Origin: Ruegeria arenilitoris
GTDB lineage: Bacteria; Pseudomonadota; Alphaproteobacteria; Rhodobacterales; Rhodobacteraceae
Assembly: GCF_013035425.1 (NCBI RefSeq)
Contig: NZ_WQHX01000003.1
Location: forward strand, 323,001-387,000
Reading direction: 5' to 3'
DNA: 64,000 nt
Part shown: piece by piece, positions 27,301 to 34,726 of the stretch
Layout of the letters: every line of letters starts with the position of its first letter
Position numbering within the stretch: position 1 is the first letter of the stretch
The notes under the pieces: generated by a model
Seen by the model: the letters and a program-made list of their open reading frames with translations, nothing else
Told to the model about the DNA's origin: nothing
The model's database searches: none
Program-made: the position numbers and the translations under genes

Positions 27301-27611
27301 ATCTTGAGTATTTTTCAGTTCCTGAGCAACCTGAATATGAAAATCACCCGTTCAAGCTGCGTTTGGTGCGTTCAGGACGAGAACTGGTTGTTCCGGCAGA
27401 CAAGAATGCGGCACAAGTGCTGAACGAAGCGGGTATCCATGTGGACGTAAAGTGCTCGGATGGAATATGCGGTGTCTGCAAATGCGGTTTAATTTCTGGC
27501 GATGTCCAGCATCGAGATTTCGTTCTTTCCAACAAACAACGTGAAGGCGCAATCATCCTTTGCCAAAGCCGAGCTGCCCTAAACGAAGGTGTTATCGAGA
27601 TCGATCTTTAG
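24399..27611 (+). CDS. Self-sufficient reductive dehalogenase (RdhA fused to NAD(P)H reductase and ferredoxin)
   Basis: A 1070-residue aerobic-type reductive dehalogenase, probably removing halide from a halogenated aromatic with cob(I)alamin. The core (residues about 1-680) has two related halves like the pseudo-duplicated B12 domain (GSDWILDAQDHRACLRATEN and GDDWISVAQSMRAYLRFSLL). Two 4Fe-4S motifs follow: CESCNKCARECP at residue 559 and CGRCMKTCP at 608. From about 740 on lies a flavin/NAD reductase (RQYSMSGDPSD, MGGGIGITPMIAF) and a C-terminal 2Fe-2S ferredoxin (CSDGICGVCKC at 1019). No Tat signal or RdhB anchor is present, so it is cytoplasmic and catabolic, like BhbA of Comamonas and the Nitratireductor enzyme. 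AGGAGG lies six bases before the ATG. Confidence 0.93.
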   Translation: MGIRFFSDKNRPVHMGPYPLERLARQSRMPDLSQVKPMRRLNFHRPERPENIVNAMGEFQAMMDAIRDGIVNPVISEIPTDPVERTNHLKAFGYFNDASMMGCGPLPSDAFLPEPRRNPDIDRLANALKTRQTKTLASGIDVIMADLKESMEAAPGSIENHRHSIVFLYEHHRDPEPSEPGSDWILDAQDHRACLRATENAVVIANYIRLLGFDARAHTSMSSEVDLGKLAVAAGLASVENGELVAPWLGRSFGLAAVTTELELSHDQPLCPLAQQPWFRTQGPAWWLGVGFAKNALNRDAYAKRRYVDGAHPFEKLKRVDNPTTYIDEENVARVPKRADMFARAQFGDMGKALQDSAKGGYYVRKSAPSFAQRRALGAFVLLQDGESANDVRPSDPVRNAENIKAASYFLGADAVGLSRCPEWTWYSHDATGEEIKPPHDQAVSMIIDQGYETMEGASGDDWISVAQSMRAYLRFSLLGGVIAQQIRNLGYKAKAHTVMDGEVLQPPLLLLSGLGEVSRIGEVILNPYLGPRLKSGVVTTDMPMNHDKPIDFGLQSFCESCNKCARECPSGAITAGPKLMFNGYEIWKSDSQKCATYRITTPGGAMCGRCMKTCPWNLEGIFKERPFRWAAMNVPAAAPVLAKLDDAVGNGGLNDIKKWWWDNELQADGAYRPSANPLNRRDLQRDLDLKYEDQTLAVYPANLAPHPWPYPFAMDREAGIAAYRDMVSAKEYKARKSDGDLSVVHHYRIAGDAPVMRVELTLADKMTADVTKFEFSALDGKPLPKWTAGAHLDVLVAPEFLRQYSMSGDPSDRSIYQIGVLREDEGRGGSALLHRIFQEGRKVFISKPINHFELEETASKTFLMGGGIGITPMIAFAHRLHALQLPFELHYSASKRDAAGYLEDLAAMPWADQVYYHFSDEGTRADLDVILGSYREGWHVYTCGPDRYMDGVIQAAERQGFPEEARHLEYFSVPEQPEYENHPFKLRLVRSGRELVVPADKNAAQVLNEAGIHVDVKCSDGICGVCKCGLISGDVQHRDFVLSNKQREGAIILCQSRAALNEGVIEIDL

Positions 27612-27739
27612 AGCCCTTTTCGGTCAGGGGTCGCTGCGGTAAAAAATAGGTCGCTCCTGCCATGGACGTTGGTCGAATGCTGCACTAACGTCCCCTCCGA
27701 ACCCAAGTAGACCCTGATCCACAGGTGCGAGGTAAATTC

Positions 27740-28606
27740 ATGGATTATCACAGCCCCGCCAACTTTGCAGAAGCTTCGGCTCTGGCATCCAAGGCGACGG
27801 GAATCACTCGGTTTTTAGCAGGTGGTACAGATGTTCTGGTACAGCTGCGTTCGGAACTTGTGACGCCTGACACGCTGATCGACATCAAGAAAATAGATGG
27901 CGTGCGGGACATTACACGAAACGCTGACGGTAGCTGGACGCTTGGTGTCGCAGTGACAGGCGCCGAGATGAGCGAACATCCCGATTTGGGTAACGACTGG
28001 CCCGGATTGGTCGAAGCAATGGACCTGATCGGTTCGACCCAAGTGCAAGGTCGCGCAACGCTTACTGGCAACTTGTGCAATGGCTCTCCGGCCGCTGATT
28101 CCGTTCCAGCCATGATCGCTGCTGGGGCGACGGTGACCGTAACCGGACCGAAAGGCGACCGAGAGGTAGCAGTGGAAGACATCCCAACTGGTCCTGGGAA
28201 AACTGCGTTGACCAAGGGTGAGGTAGTTTCTGCAGTAAACATTCCGTCCCGAGGAGAGAGTGGTGGTGACGCGTACCTGCGTTTTATCCCACGCACCGAG
28301 ATGGACATTGCCGTCGTCGGTGTCGGGGTTAATCTGCGTTTGGAAGGTGATGAGATCACCGAGGCGCGCGTTTCGCTCGGTGCAGTTGCGCCGACCGTTT
28401 TACTGGTTGAAGATTGCGCCAACGCGATCATCGGCACCTCGCTTGATGGTGAAGCTTTGGAAGCACTGGCCGCTGGGGCCACAGCAGCGTGTAACCCGAT
28501 TGATGACAAACGGGGCACGATTGAGTTCCGTACCGAAGTCGCGGGTGTTCTCGCAAAGCGTGCCGCTAAAATCGCCTATGCCCGTGCGAAGGGAGAACAA
28601 GCATGA
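27740..28606 (+). CDS. Molybdenum hydroxylase FAD subunit (CoxM-like)
   Basis: A 288-residue FAD-binding subunit of a xanthine-oxidase-family molybdenum hydroxylase. It holds the two flavin motifs of the family, AGGTDVLVQLRS near residue 32 and TLTGNLCNGSPAADSVP near residue 110, and a C-terminal CO-dehydrogenase flavoprotein domain. The ATG at 27740 has GAGG seven bases upstream. It passes electrons from the Mo site and 2Fe-2S clusters to an acceptor. The gene begins a three-subunit operon and its stop overlaps the next start (ATGA). It lies 128 bases after the dehalogenase gene in the same direction, with no terminator I can see between, so a shared transcript is possible. Confidence 0.9.
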   Translation: MDYHSPANFAEASALASKATGITRFLAGGTDVLVQLRSELVTPDTLIDIKKIDGVRDITRNADGSWTLGVAVTGAEMSEHPDLGNDWPGLVEAMDLIGSTQVQGRATLTGNLCNGSPAADSVPAMIAAGATVTVTGPKGDREVAVEDIPTGPGKTALTKGEVVSAVNIPSRGESGGDAYLRFIPRTEMDIAVVGVGVNLRLEGDEITEARVSLGAVAPTVLLVEDCANAIIGTSLDGEALEALAAGATAACNPIDDKRGTIEFRTEVAGVLAKRAAKIAYARAKGEQA

Positions 28607-29082
28607 GCAAGTTTCACGTAACTACTCAGGTCAATGGGGATGAAGTTGAATTCCTTTGCGACCCACGCGAAACCCTACTTGATTGTCTGCGGGACAAGCT
28701 GAACCTTACCGGCGCCAAAGAGGGCTGCGGTACCGGTGACTGTGGCGCTTGTTCGGTTTCGGTCGATGGCCGTCTTGTCTGTTCCTGTCTGATGCTTGGC
28801 GTCGAGGCCGAAGGGAAGACAATAGAAACCGTCGAAGGCCTTGCCGATGGTGAAGTTTTGCATCCGCTGCAGCAAAAATTCATCGAACGCGCGGCGCTGC
28901 AATGCGGTATATGCACGCCGGGTATACTGGTTGCAGCCAAAGCGCTGCTGGAAAAGAACCCGGACCCGACCGAGGAAGAAACTCGTTACTGGCTGGCAGG
29001 CAATCTTTGCCGTTGCACGGGTTACGACAAGATCATTCGCGCCGTTATGGAGACGGCGGCTGAAATGCGGGAGGCTTCGTAA
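28603..29082 (+). CDS. Molybdenum hydroxylase 2Fe-2S subunit (CoxS-like)
   Basis: A 159-residue iron-sulfur subunit of the same enzyme. It has both typical clusters: a plant-type ferredoxin motif with CGTGDCGACSV and later Cys near residues 42-65, and the helical domain with CGICTPG and CRCTGYDKI near residues 104-145. These relay electrons from the molybdenum cofactor to FAD. The start is the ATG at 28603, overlapping the FAD-subunit stop, and the stop overlaps the large-subunit start (TAATG). Confidence 0.93.
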   Translation: MSKFHVTTQVNGDEVEFLCDPRETLLDCLRDKLNLTGAKEGCGTGDCGACSVSVDGRLVCSCLMLGVEAEGKTIETVEGLADGEVLHPLQQKFIERAALQCGICTPGILVAAKALLEKNPDPTEEETRYWLAGNLCRCTGYDKIIRAVMETAAEMREAS

Positions 29083-31337
29083 TGGCACTCGACGATCGCA
29101 AATCTCAATTCACTTTTGTTGGCACAAGCCCGGATCGACCGGATGGTTTGGACAAAGTTACCGGACGCGCCAAATATGGGGCAGACGCTTATGCACCAGG
29201 GATGTTGCATGGAGCGATACTTCGTTCACCGCATGCGCATGCCAGGATCGTGAAGATAGACACCTCAAAGGCCGAGGCGCATAAGGACGTAAAGGCGGTA
29301 GTAACCCGCGCTGATTTTGCCAAAGTACCGTTTAAACCGGGGCTTGAGGGCGAATTCTGGAATGTTCTAGAAAATGTTATGGCGGGAGATAAGGCGCTGT
29401 ACGACGGTCACGCAGTTGCGGCGGTCGCTGCGACTTCAGCACTGTCGGCGCGTGATGCACTAAAGCTGATCGACGTCGAATACGAAGTGCTGCCACATGT
29501 TACCGACGTAGACAAGGCAATGGCCCCGGATGCTCCGGTCATTCGGGAGGGCGCCGCTGATTATTCTGTTCCTGAAGGGATGCACCCAAACGTCGTTCGT
29601 TATCATGAAAGTGGACATGGCGATGTCGAGGCCGGCTTTGCCGAAGCCGATCTTGTGATCGAGGATAGATTTGTAACAGAAGCGACCCATCAGGGTTATA
29701 TCGAACCTCACGCGTGTCTGGCATCGCTCGGCAACGATGGGAAAGGTGAGCTGTGGTGCACGACGCAAGGTCACTGGATCGCCCAAAAAACCTGCGCTGC
29801 ACTGTTAGGGATTGAAACCGCGCAACTGCGCGTTTCGGCATCCGAGATAGGCGGCGGGTTTGGCGGTAAAACCACCGTTTTCATCGAACCCGTCGCACTT
29901 GCGTTGAGCCGCAAGGCCAATCGCCCTGTGAAGATCGTGATGACGCGGTCCGAAGTCTTCAGAGCTACTGGTCCGACCTCATCTGCCTCAATGGATGTAA
30001 AGATCGGTATGAAGAAGGATGGCACAATTTCAGCCGCTCAGGGCGTATTCCGTCTTCAGGGTGGGGCTTTCCCCGGCGCACCGGGCGACTTAACGGCGAT
30101 GTGCGCCTTCGCCCCTTACAATCTGACCAACGTCAAACAGACCGGTTACGACGTGATGTCAAACCGTCCAAAGCAAGCCGCCTATCGCGCGCCGGGTGCG
30201 CCAATGGCGGCTTTTGCCGTTGAATCGGTGATTGACGAGATGTGTAATGAACTGGGTCTTGACCCCGTCGAAGTACGACTGAAAAACGCTGCACACGAAG
30301 GTACCAAAGCCAGCTTTGGCCCCAGATACGAACGTATTGGTTTGGTCGAAACGCTCGAAGCTGCGAAGGCGCATCCTCACTATTCAGCGCCGCTTAAACC
30401 GGGGCAAGGTCGTGGAATATCCTGCGGGTTCTGGTTTAACCACGGCGGCGAAACCTCGGTCTCATTGGCGCTGTCCGAGGATGGATCGGCCCAGTTGATG
30501 GTCGGAACGCCGGATATCGGCGGCTCTCGGGCCTCGATGGCATTGATGGCCGCTGAAGTTCTGGGCATTCCTTATGAGAATATTCGGGTCACTATCGCCG
30601 ATACAGCGACGCTTGGGTACAACGACGTGAGCCACGGCTCCCGCGTGACTTATGCGTCAGGTTTGGCTACGATCAAGGCCGCCCATCATGCCGTCGAAAA
30701 GCTGTGTGAGCGGGCGGCGGCAAAGTGGGGTATTCCTGTCGATGCTGTAAAATGGGAAAACGGCTGCGCAGTACCCTCGGGTTCCAACGCAGGTGACTTC
30801 GATCCGATGCCATTGGCAGATATTACCGCAGACATGGGCTCGACAGGGGGTCCTATCTCGGGCCATTTCGAAGCCACTCCAGAAGGCGCCGGTGTTTCTT
30901 TTGGAACTCACATTGTGGACGCCGAGGTCGACCCTGAAACCGGAAAGACCAGCATCACGCGTTACACGGTTATTCAGGACGCGGGCAAAGCCATCCACCC
31001 TTCCTATGTTGAAGGTCAATTTCAAGGTGGTGCGGCACAAGGCATCGGTTGGGCGCTGAACGAAGAATATGTTTATGGCGAAGACGGTCGATTGCAAAAT
31101 TCGATATTCCTTGACTATCGCGTTCCGGTAGCCAGTGACCTTCCAATGATCGATACAGTTATTGTCGAGGTACCCAACCCTGGCCATCCGTTTGGCGTTC
31201 GTGGGGTCGGTGAAACCGGGATTGTTCCGCCTCTTGCGGCTATCGCCAATGCCGTTTCAAATGCAGCCGGTGTGCGGATGCGGCAACTGCCTATGTCACC
31301 GCCGCGCATCTTGGCCGCGCTGAAGGGCAATGGTTGA
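29082..31337 (+). CDS. Molybdenum hydroxylase large subunit
   Basis: A 751-residue molybdopterin-binding subunit of the xanthine dehydrogenase/CO dehydrogenase superfamily, hydroxylating its substrate with water. GGGFGGKT near residue 260 and the catalytic glutamate in GVGETGIVP near residue 710 are present. The active-site loop near residue 367 reads AYRAPGAP, which is neither the form I CO dehydrogenase signature AYxCSFR nor the form II AYRGAGR, so it is probably not a CO dehydrogenase. Aromatic or N-heterocyclic hydroxylases and 4-hydroxybenzoyl-CoA reductase-like enzymes are better comparisons. It follows the 2Fe-2S subunit with a one-base overlap (TAATG) and overlaps the MoaD-like gene by eight bases. 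Confidence 0.9.
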   Translation: MALDDRKSQFTFVGTSPDRPDGLDKVTGRAKYGADAYAPGMLHGAILRSPHAHARIVKIDTSKAEAHKDVKAVVTRADFAKVPFKPGLEGEFWNVLENVMAGDKALYDGHAVAAVAATSALSARDALKLIDVEYEVLPHVTDVDKAMAPDAPVIREGAADYSVPEGMHPNVVRYHESGHGDVEAGFAEADLVIEDRFVTEATHQGYIEPHACLASLGNDGKGELWCTTQGHWIAQKTCAALLGIETAQLRVSASEIGGGFGGKTTVFIEPVALALSRKANRPVKIVMTRSEVFRATGPTSSASMDVKIGMKKDGTISAAQGVFRLQGGAFPGAPGDLTAMCAFAPYNLTNVKQTGYDVMSNRPKQAAYRAPGAPMAAFAVESVIDEMCNELGLDPVEVRLKNAAHEGTKASFGPRYERIGLVETLEAAKAHPHYSAPLKPGQGRGISCGFWFNHGGETSVSLALSEDGSAQLMVGTPDIGGSRASMALMAAEVLGIPYENIRVTIADTATLGYNDVSHGSRVTYASGLATIKAAHHAVEKLCERAAAKWGIPVDAVKWENGCAVPSGSNAGDFDPMPLADITADMGSTGGPISGHFEATPEGAGVSFGTHIVDAEVDPETGKTSITRYTVIQDAGKAIHPSYVEGQFQGGAAQGIGWALNEEYVYGEDGRLQNSIFLDYRVPVASDLPMIDTVIVEVPNPGHPFGVRGVGETGIVPPLAAIANAVSNAAGVRMRQLPMSPPRILAALKGNG

Positions 31338-31575
31338 AGTTCATCTCTGGTCTGGTCTCCGCTCATTGACCGGAGGCCAGCAAGTTGTTGAGGTGCAAGC
31401 GCGCACGACCGGAGAATTGTTGCGCGAACTCGTGCGTATCCATCCTCAGCTGAAGGGCCCGATTGACGCTGGTGTGTCAATCGCCGTCGATGGCCGCGTC
31501 ATTGCCACGGGTTTGACCGAACCAATTCCGGAGGGCAGTGAGGTTTATCTGATGCAACGCTTAAGAGGGGGCTGA
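31330..31575 (+). CDS. MoaD/ThiS-family sulfur-carrier-like protein
   Basis: An 81-residue beta-grasp protein of the MoaD/ThiS type ending in RLRGG, the C-terminal diglycine that is thiocarboxylated in sulfur carriers. Known MoaD proteins give the dithiolene sulfur of molybdopterin. It overlaps the large-subunit stop by eight bases, tying it to this operon and suggesting a dedicated role in Mo-cofactor sulfuration or maturation. No E1 (MoeB) gene is adjacent. The ubiquitin-like length and glycine end are clear, but whether it replaces the housekeeping MoaD is unknown. Confidence 0.8.
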   Translation: MVEVHLWSGLRSLTGGQQVVEVQARTTGELLRELVRIHPQLKGPIDAGVSIAVDGRVIATGLTEPIPEGSEVYLMQRLRGG

Positions 31576-31925
31576 CGCGGGGCATCGCAGCACAGATATA
31601 TACCGCCTTAATAAGGTAAAAAACAAAAAGGCATTTTGCTTTTAGGCCATTGTCTTCGTTCAACTATTCAAAGAATATGCAATTGGCTTTCAATGCTGAA
31701 AAAACGGTGACTTTGGTTTTTCTCAGCAAAACCTACTAGTCTTATTAGATACCGTAAATCGCGATGATCAATTCGACTAAGAAGCTACTTCGTTAATGTC
31801 TTCAAATATTGTTTGCAGACCAACTTCTTACAATAAAAATAGACAAAAACGAATTATTGAGTACATTTAACCTTGGCAACTTAGATTACATAGTTGCCGT
31901 GTTTTAACCAGTTTTGGGGGAAATT
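31576..31925. other. AT-rich intergenic region, 350 bases
   Basis: No gene is seen. The stretch is AT-rich from about 31600 to 31910, and probably carries the promoter for the small secreted protein at 31926. Confidence 0.5.
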
Positions 31926-32183
31926 ATGAAAAAGACTAAAATAGCTATCATAAGCGCATTTACGGCATCAATGATCCTAGCGGCACCTGCTTTCGCAGTT
32001 ATAGAAGAGCCAGATCCGGATCCGGAACCAACTATAAGAGGCGATAACGGTTGGGGTAACGGACCCGACAGCACCAACGCTGGAAGCTTTTCCGGAGGCA
32101 CAGCGTCATCAAAGAGTACAAACGGTACAGATCGGAATGACAGGAATTATCCTGATGCTCTAGATAAGTTCGAAGGGCGTTAA
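31926..32183 (+). CDS. Small secreted protein, DNGWGNG type
   Basis: An 85-residue exported protein without a family I can name. Residues 1-24 are a Sec signal peptide (MKKTKIAIISAFTASMILA, then APAFA cleavage). The mature 61 residues are acidic and low-complexity, with EEPDPDPEPT and RGDNGWGNGPDSTNAG. Motifs of the DNGWGNG kind occur in short secreted Rhodobacterales proteins of unknown function, as far as I recall. GGGGGAA lies just before the ATG. It stands alone between the Mo-hydroxylase operon and the tRNA-Thr gene; a cell-surface or calcium-binding role is only a guess. Confidence 0.7.
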   Translation: MKKTKIAIISAFTASMILAAPAFAVIEEPDPDPEPTIRGDNGWGNGPDSTNAGSFSGGTASSKSTNGTDRNDRNYPDALDKFEGR

Positions 32184-32191
32184 GATTTGTA

Positions 32192-32219
32192 TGGCGGCAG
32201 CGTTTTATCGGTGCCGCCA
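32192..32219 (+). terminator. Hairpin after the small secreted protein
   Basis: TGGCGGCA (32192-32199) and TGCCGCCA (32212-32219) make a perfect eight-base stem with a 12-base loop nine bases after the stop codon. No T-run follows, so termination is probable but not certain. Beyond it, 32220-32551 holds no gene that I see. Confidence 0.55.
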
Positions 32220-32551
32220 ACCCAGAATAATGTATTACAATCAACGATTGTCCAAAAATCTGTGAATTGCGGTTGAGCATTCCAAACTAACCTGTTGGAG
32301 ATGCCGCAAGCGCTGAAATTGCTGATCGATAACAGAGGCTAACACTTTTGTCGTGTAGGAAAGTGCACAACATTTCTGCAATCTTTGGTCATACATTCAG
32401 CCGAAAACCCGTCTACTGTAATGACGATAAATCCAACCTTAAACCAGCCTAAGACTTGCCGCACTTTTGCTGAGCGATGATGTGCGCAATGCATAAGCGC
32501 GCTGCTGCGAACGGGGGCGTGGAAAGGGCGATCAGATAAGTGATATTTTCA

Positions 32552-32626
<75 letters not shown>

Positions 32627-32709
32627 ACTGTGGGCGGGTGATTAGACTCAAAAGAAACGTCGCGCAAGGGTGTCTGGACGGTTTTTTGTCTCTGCTGTAG
32701 AGAAAGGTA

Positions 32710-32865
32710 ATGGCAGACAAAACTTCACAAAAAAAACTCGGCAAGTCAGACGGTGCGCGTGAAGATCGGCTGAAAGCAGCGCTGAAAGCCAACCTTGCAC
32801 GGCGAAAAGCGCAGGCAAAGGCGCGTGCGGCGGCAGAGGCTAAGCCGGATCAGAATGAGGAATAA
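32710..32865 (+). CDS. Small basic alpha-helical protein before murA
   Basis: A 51-residue, highly charged, Ala/Lys/Arg-rich protein (begins MADKTSQKKLGKSDGARED; then LKAALKANLARRKAQAKA). It has no membrane segment and is probably one long helix. It ends seven bases before murA and is likely cotranscribed with it. The same kind of small protein precedes murA in related genomes as I remember, so it is probably real despite its size. Function is unknown; a nucleic-acid or ribosome association would fit the charge. Confidence 0.7.
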   Translation: MADKTSQKKLGKSDGAREDRLKAALKANLARRKAQAKARAAAEAKPDQNEE

Positions 32866-32871
32866 GAGCAA

Positions 32872-34140
32872 ATGGATTCGATATTGGTTACGGGCAATGG
32901 GCCGCTCAGTGGTCAGATACCGATTGCGGGTGCAAAAAATGCCTGCCTGACCCTTATGCCTGCGACCTTACTGAGCGAAGACCCACTCACGCTGACAAAC
33001 GCGCCAAGGCTGAGCGACATCAAAACAATGACGCAACTACTGCAGTCGCTTGGTGCAGAGGTCTCGTCATTGCAGGATGGACAGGTCTTGGCGATGTCCA
33101 GCCATGATTTGACAAGCCATACGGCAGACTACGACATCGTGCGGAAAATGCGGGCTTCCAATCTTGTTCTGGGCCCTATGCTGGCGCGCCTTGGGCAGGC
33201 TGTGGTTTCTTTGCCGGGTGGATGTGCGATTGGTGCTCGGCCCATGGATTTGCATGTCGAAGGGCTGGAAGCTTTGGGTGCTGAGATTGAGTTGAAAGAC
33301 GGGTATCTGCACGCCAAGGCCTTGGGGGGACTGAAGGGAGCCGTGCACGAGATGCGTTTTGCTTCCGTTGGAGCGACTGAGAACATTGTCATGGCCGCAA
33401 CTCTGGCCAAGGGCACGACTGTTCTGAAGAATGCAGCTCGCGAGCCTGAAATCGTGGATTTAGTCAATTGTCTGCGCAAAATGGGAGCCCAGATTGCGGG
33501 TGAGGGGACATCAACCATCGAGATTCAAGGCGTCGACCGTTTGCATGGCGCCACGCATCAGGTTGTTTCTGATCGGATCGAACTTGGCACCTATATGCTG
33601 GTTCCCGCAATTTGCGGCGGTGAGGTCGAATTGTTAGGGGGGCGGAAATCGCTGGTGGAATCTTTTGCGTCCAAGTTGGAAGAGGCTGGCGTGAGTATTA
33701 CGGAGACCGCCAAAGGTCTAAAGGTGTCGCGCAAGAATGGGCCAGTGACATCGGTAGACGTCATTACCGAACCGTTTCCGGGGTTTCCGACCGACCTGCA
33801 GGCACAAATGATGGCGCTTATGTGCACAGCCCAAGGAGTTTCTGTTTTAGAGGAACGCATTTTCGAAAACCGCTTCATGCATGCCCCGGAACTTGTTCGC
33901 ATGGGCGCACAGATCGAAGTTCACGGCGGCACGGCGAAGGTCACTGGCGTCGATCAGCTAAAAGGTGCACCTGTAATGGCGACCGACTTGCGGGCCTCGG
34001 TCTCTTTGATTTTGGCTGGTTTGGCAGCCGAAGGTGAAACGACGGTCAGCCGAGTATATCATTTGGACCGCGGATACGAACATGTCGTGGGAAAGCTGGA
34101 AGGCGTGGGCGCAAAGATTGAACGGATAAAGAGCCAATGA
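32872..34140 (+). CDS. murA: UDP-N-acetylglucosamine 1-carboxyvinyltransferase
   Basis: MurA, the cytoplasmic enzyme that transfers enolpyruvate from PEP to UDP-GlcNAc, first committed step of peptidoglycan synthesis. The 422 residues give a normal length. The N-terminus [20 protein letters not shown] and the catalytic cysteine in [14 protein letters not shown] (Cys118, target of fosfomycin) are present, so sensitivity is expected. It starts the conserved Rhodobacterales run and its stop overlaps the DUF2948 start (ATGA). Confidence 0.97.
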   Translation: MDSILVTGNGPLSGQIPIAGAKNACLTLMPATLLSEDPLTLTNAPRLSDIKTMTQLLQSLGAEVSSLQDGQVLAMSSHDLTSHTADYDIVRKMRASNLVLGPMLARLGQAVVSLPGGCAIGARPMDLHVEGLEALGAEIELKDGYLHAKALGGLKGAVHEMRFASVGATENIVMAATLAKGTTVLKNAAREPEIVDLVNCLRKMGAQIAGEGTSTIEIQGVDRLHGATHQVVSDRIELGTYMLVPAICGGEVELLGGRKSLVESFASKLEEAGVSITETAKGLKVSRKNGPVTSVDVITEPFPGFPTDLQAQMMALMCTAQGVSVLEERIFENRFMHAPELVRMGAQIEVHGGTAKVTGVDQLKGAPVMATDLRASVSLILAGLAAEGETTVSRVYHLDRGYEHVVGKLEGVGAKIERIKSQ

Positions 34141-34613
34141 CCGATGCGAGTTTTGAAGACGGGCGCGAAGCCCCGCTGAATTTGGGTGCGGAAGACGCGG
34201 ATGATTTGCAGGTCATTTCGACACTTTCGCAGGATGCTGTATTTCCAGTAACAGAGATGAAGTGGCGGCCTGCAGACCGTCAATTTGCACTGCTGCTGAA
34301 CCGTTTCCGGTGGGAAGATAAGGATGCCGCAGCCCAACGTGGCCGTTCTTTCGAGCGTGTTCAATCGGTATTGATGTTCGCCTCAGTCCTTTCAGTCGCC
34401 AGTCAGGGTATCGATCGAAACGACAAGGATATGATCCTGTCCTTGTTGTCGATCGATTTCGAGCCGGGTGAAGATGGAGCTGGTCAAATACTACTGACAT
34501 TGGCGGGCGACGGAGCGATAAAACTGCGTGTCGAAGCGGTGGATGCCACACTGAAGGACGTAACCCGCCCTTATCAGGCTCCCTCTGGCCATGTGCCGCG
34601 CCATCCGGAATAG
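34137..34613 (+). CDS. DUF2948 family protein
   Basis: A 158-residue soluble protein of the DUF2948 family, recognised from the N-terminal [20 protein letters not shown] and from its conserved position between murA and hisD in Rhodobacterales. The central [12 protein letters not shown] segment is conserved. The start overlaps the murA stop (ATGA). No catalytic motif is visible and the function is not known; the link to cell-wall or histidine genes may only reflect ancient operon order. Confidence 0.85.
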   Translation: MTDASFEDGREAPLNLGAEDADDLQVISTLSQDAVFPVTEMKWRPADRQFALLLNRFRWEDKDAAAQRGRSFERVQSVLMFASVLSVASQGIDRNDKDMILSLLSIDFEPGEDGAGQILLTLAGDGAIKLRVEAVDATLKDVTRPYQAPSGHVPRHPE

Positions 34614-34726
34614 ATCTCGCATTTTTCATTATCTTCGGAAGGCAAATTGCAGCACTTGCCCAACCGAGGGTTGAGGGTGGCCAATTCGGGCTTTAAGACC
34701 CGACTAAACGCTTGAGAGTATATGCC

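Noticed and set aside
27740..31337. Aerobic CO dehydrogenase (coxMSL)
   Set aside because: Subunit layout fits the superfamily, but the large-subunit loop AYRAPGAP lacks the form I AYxCSFR and form II AYRGAGR signatures.
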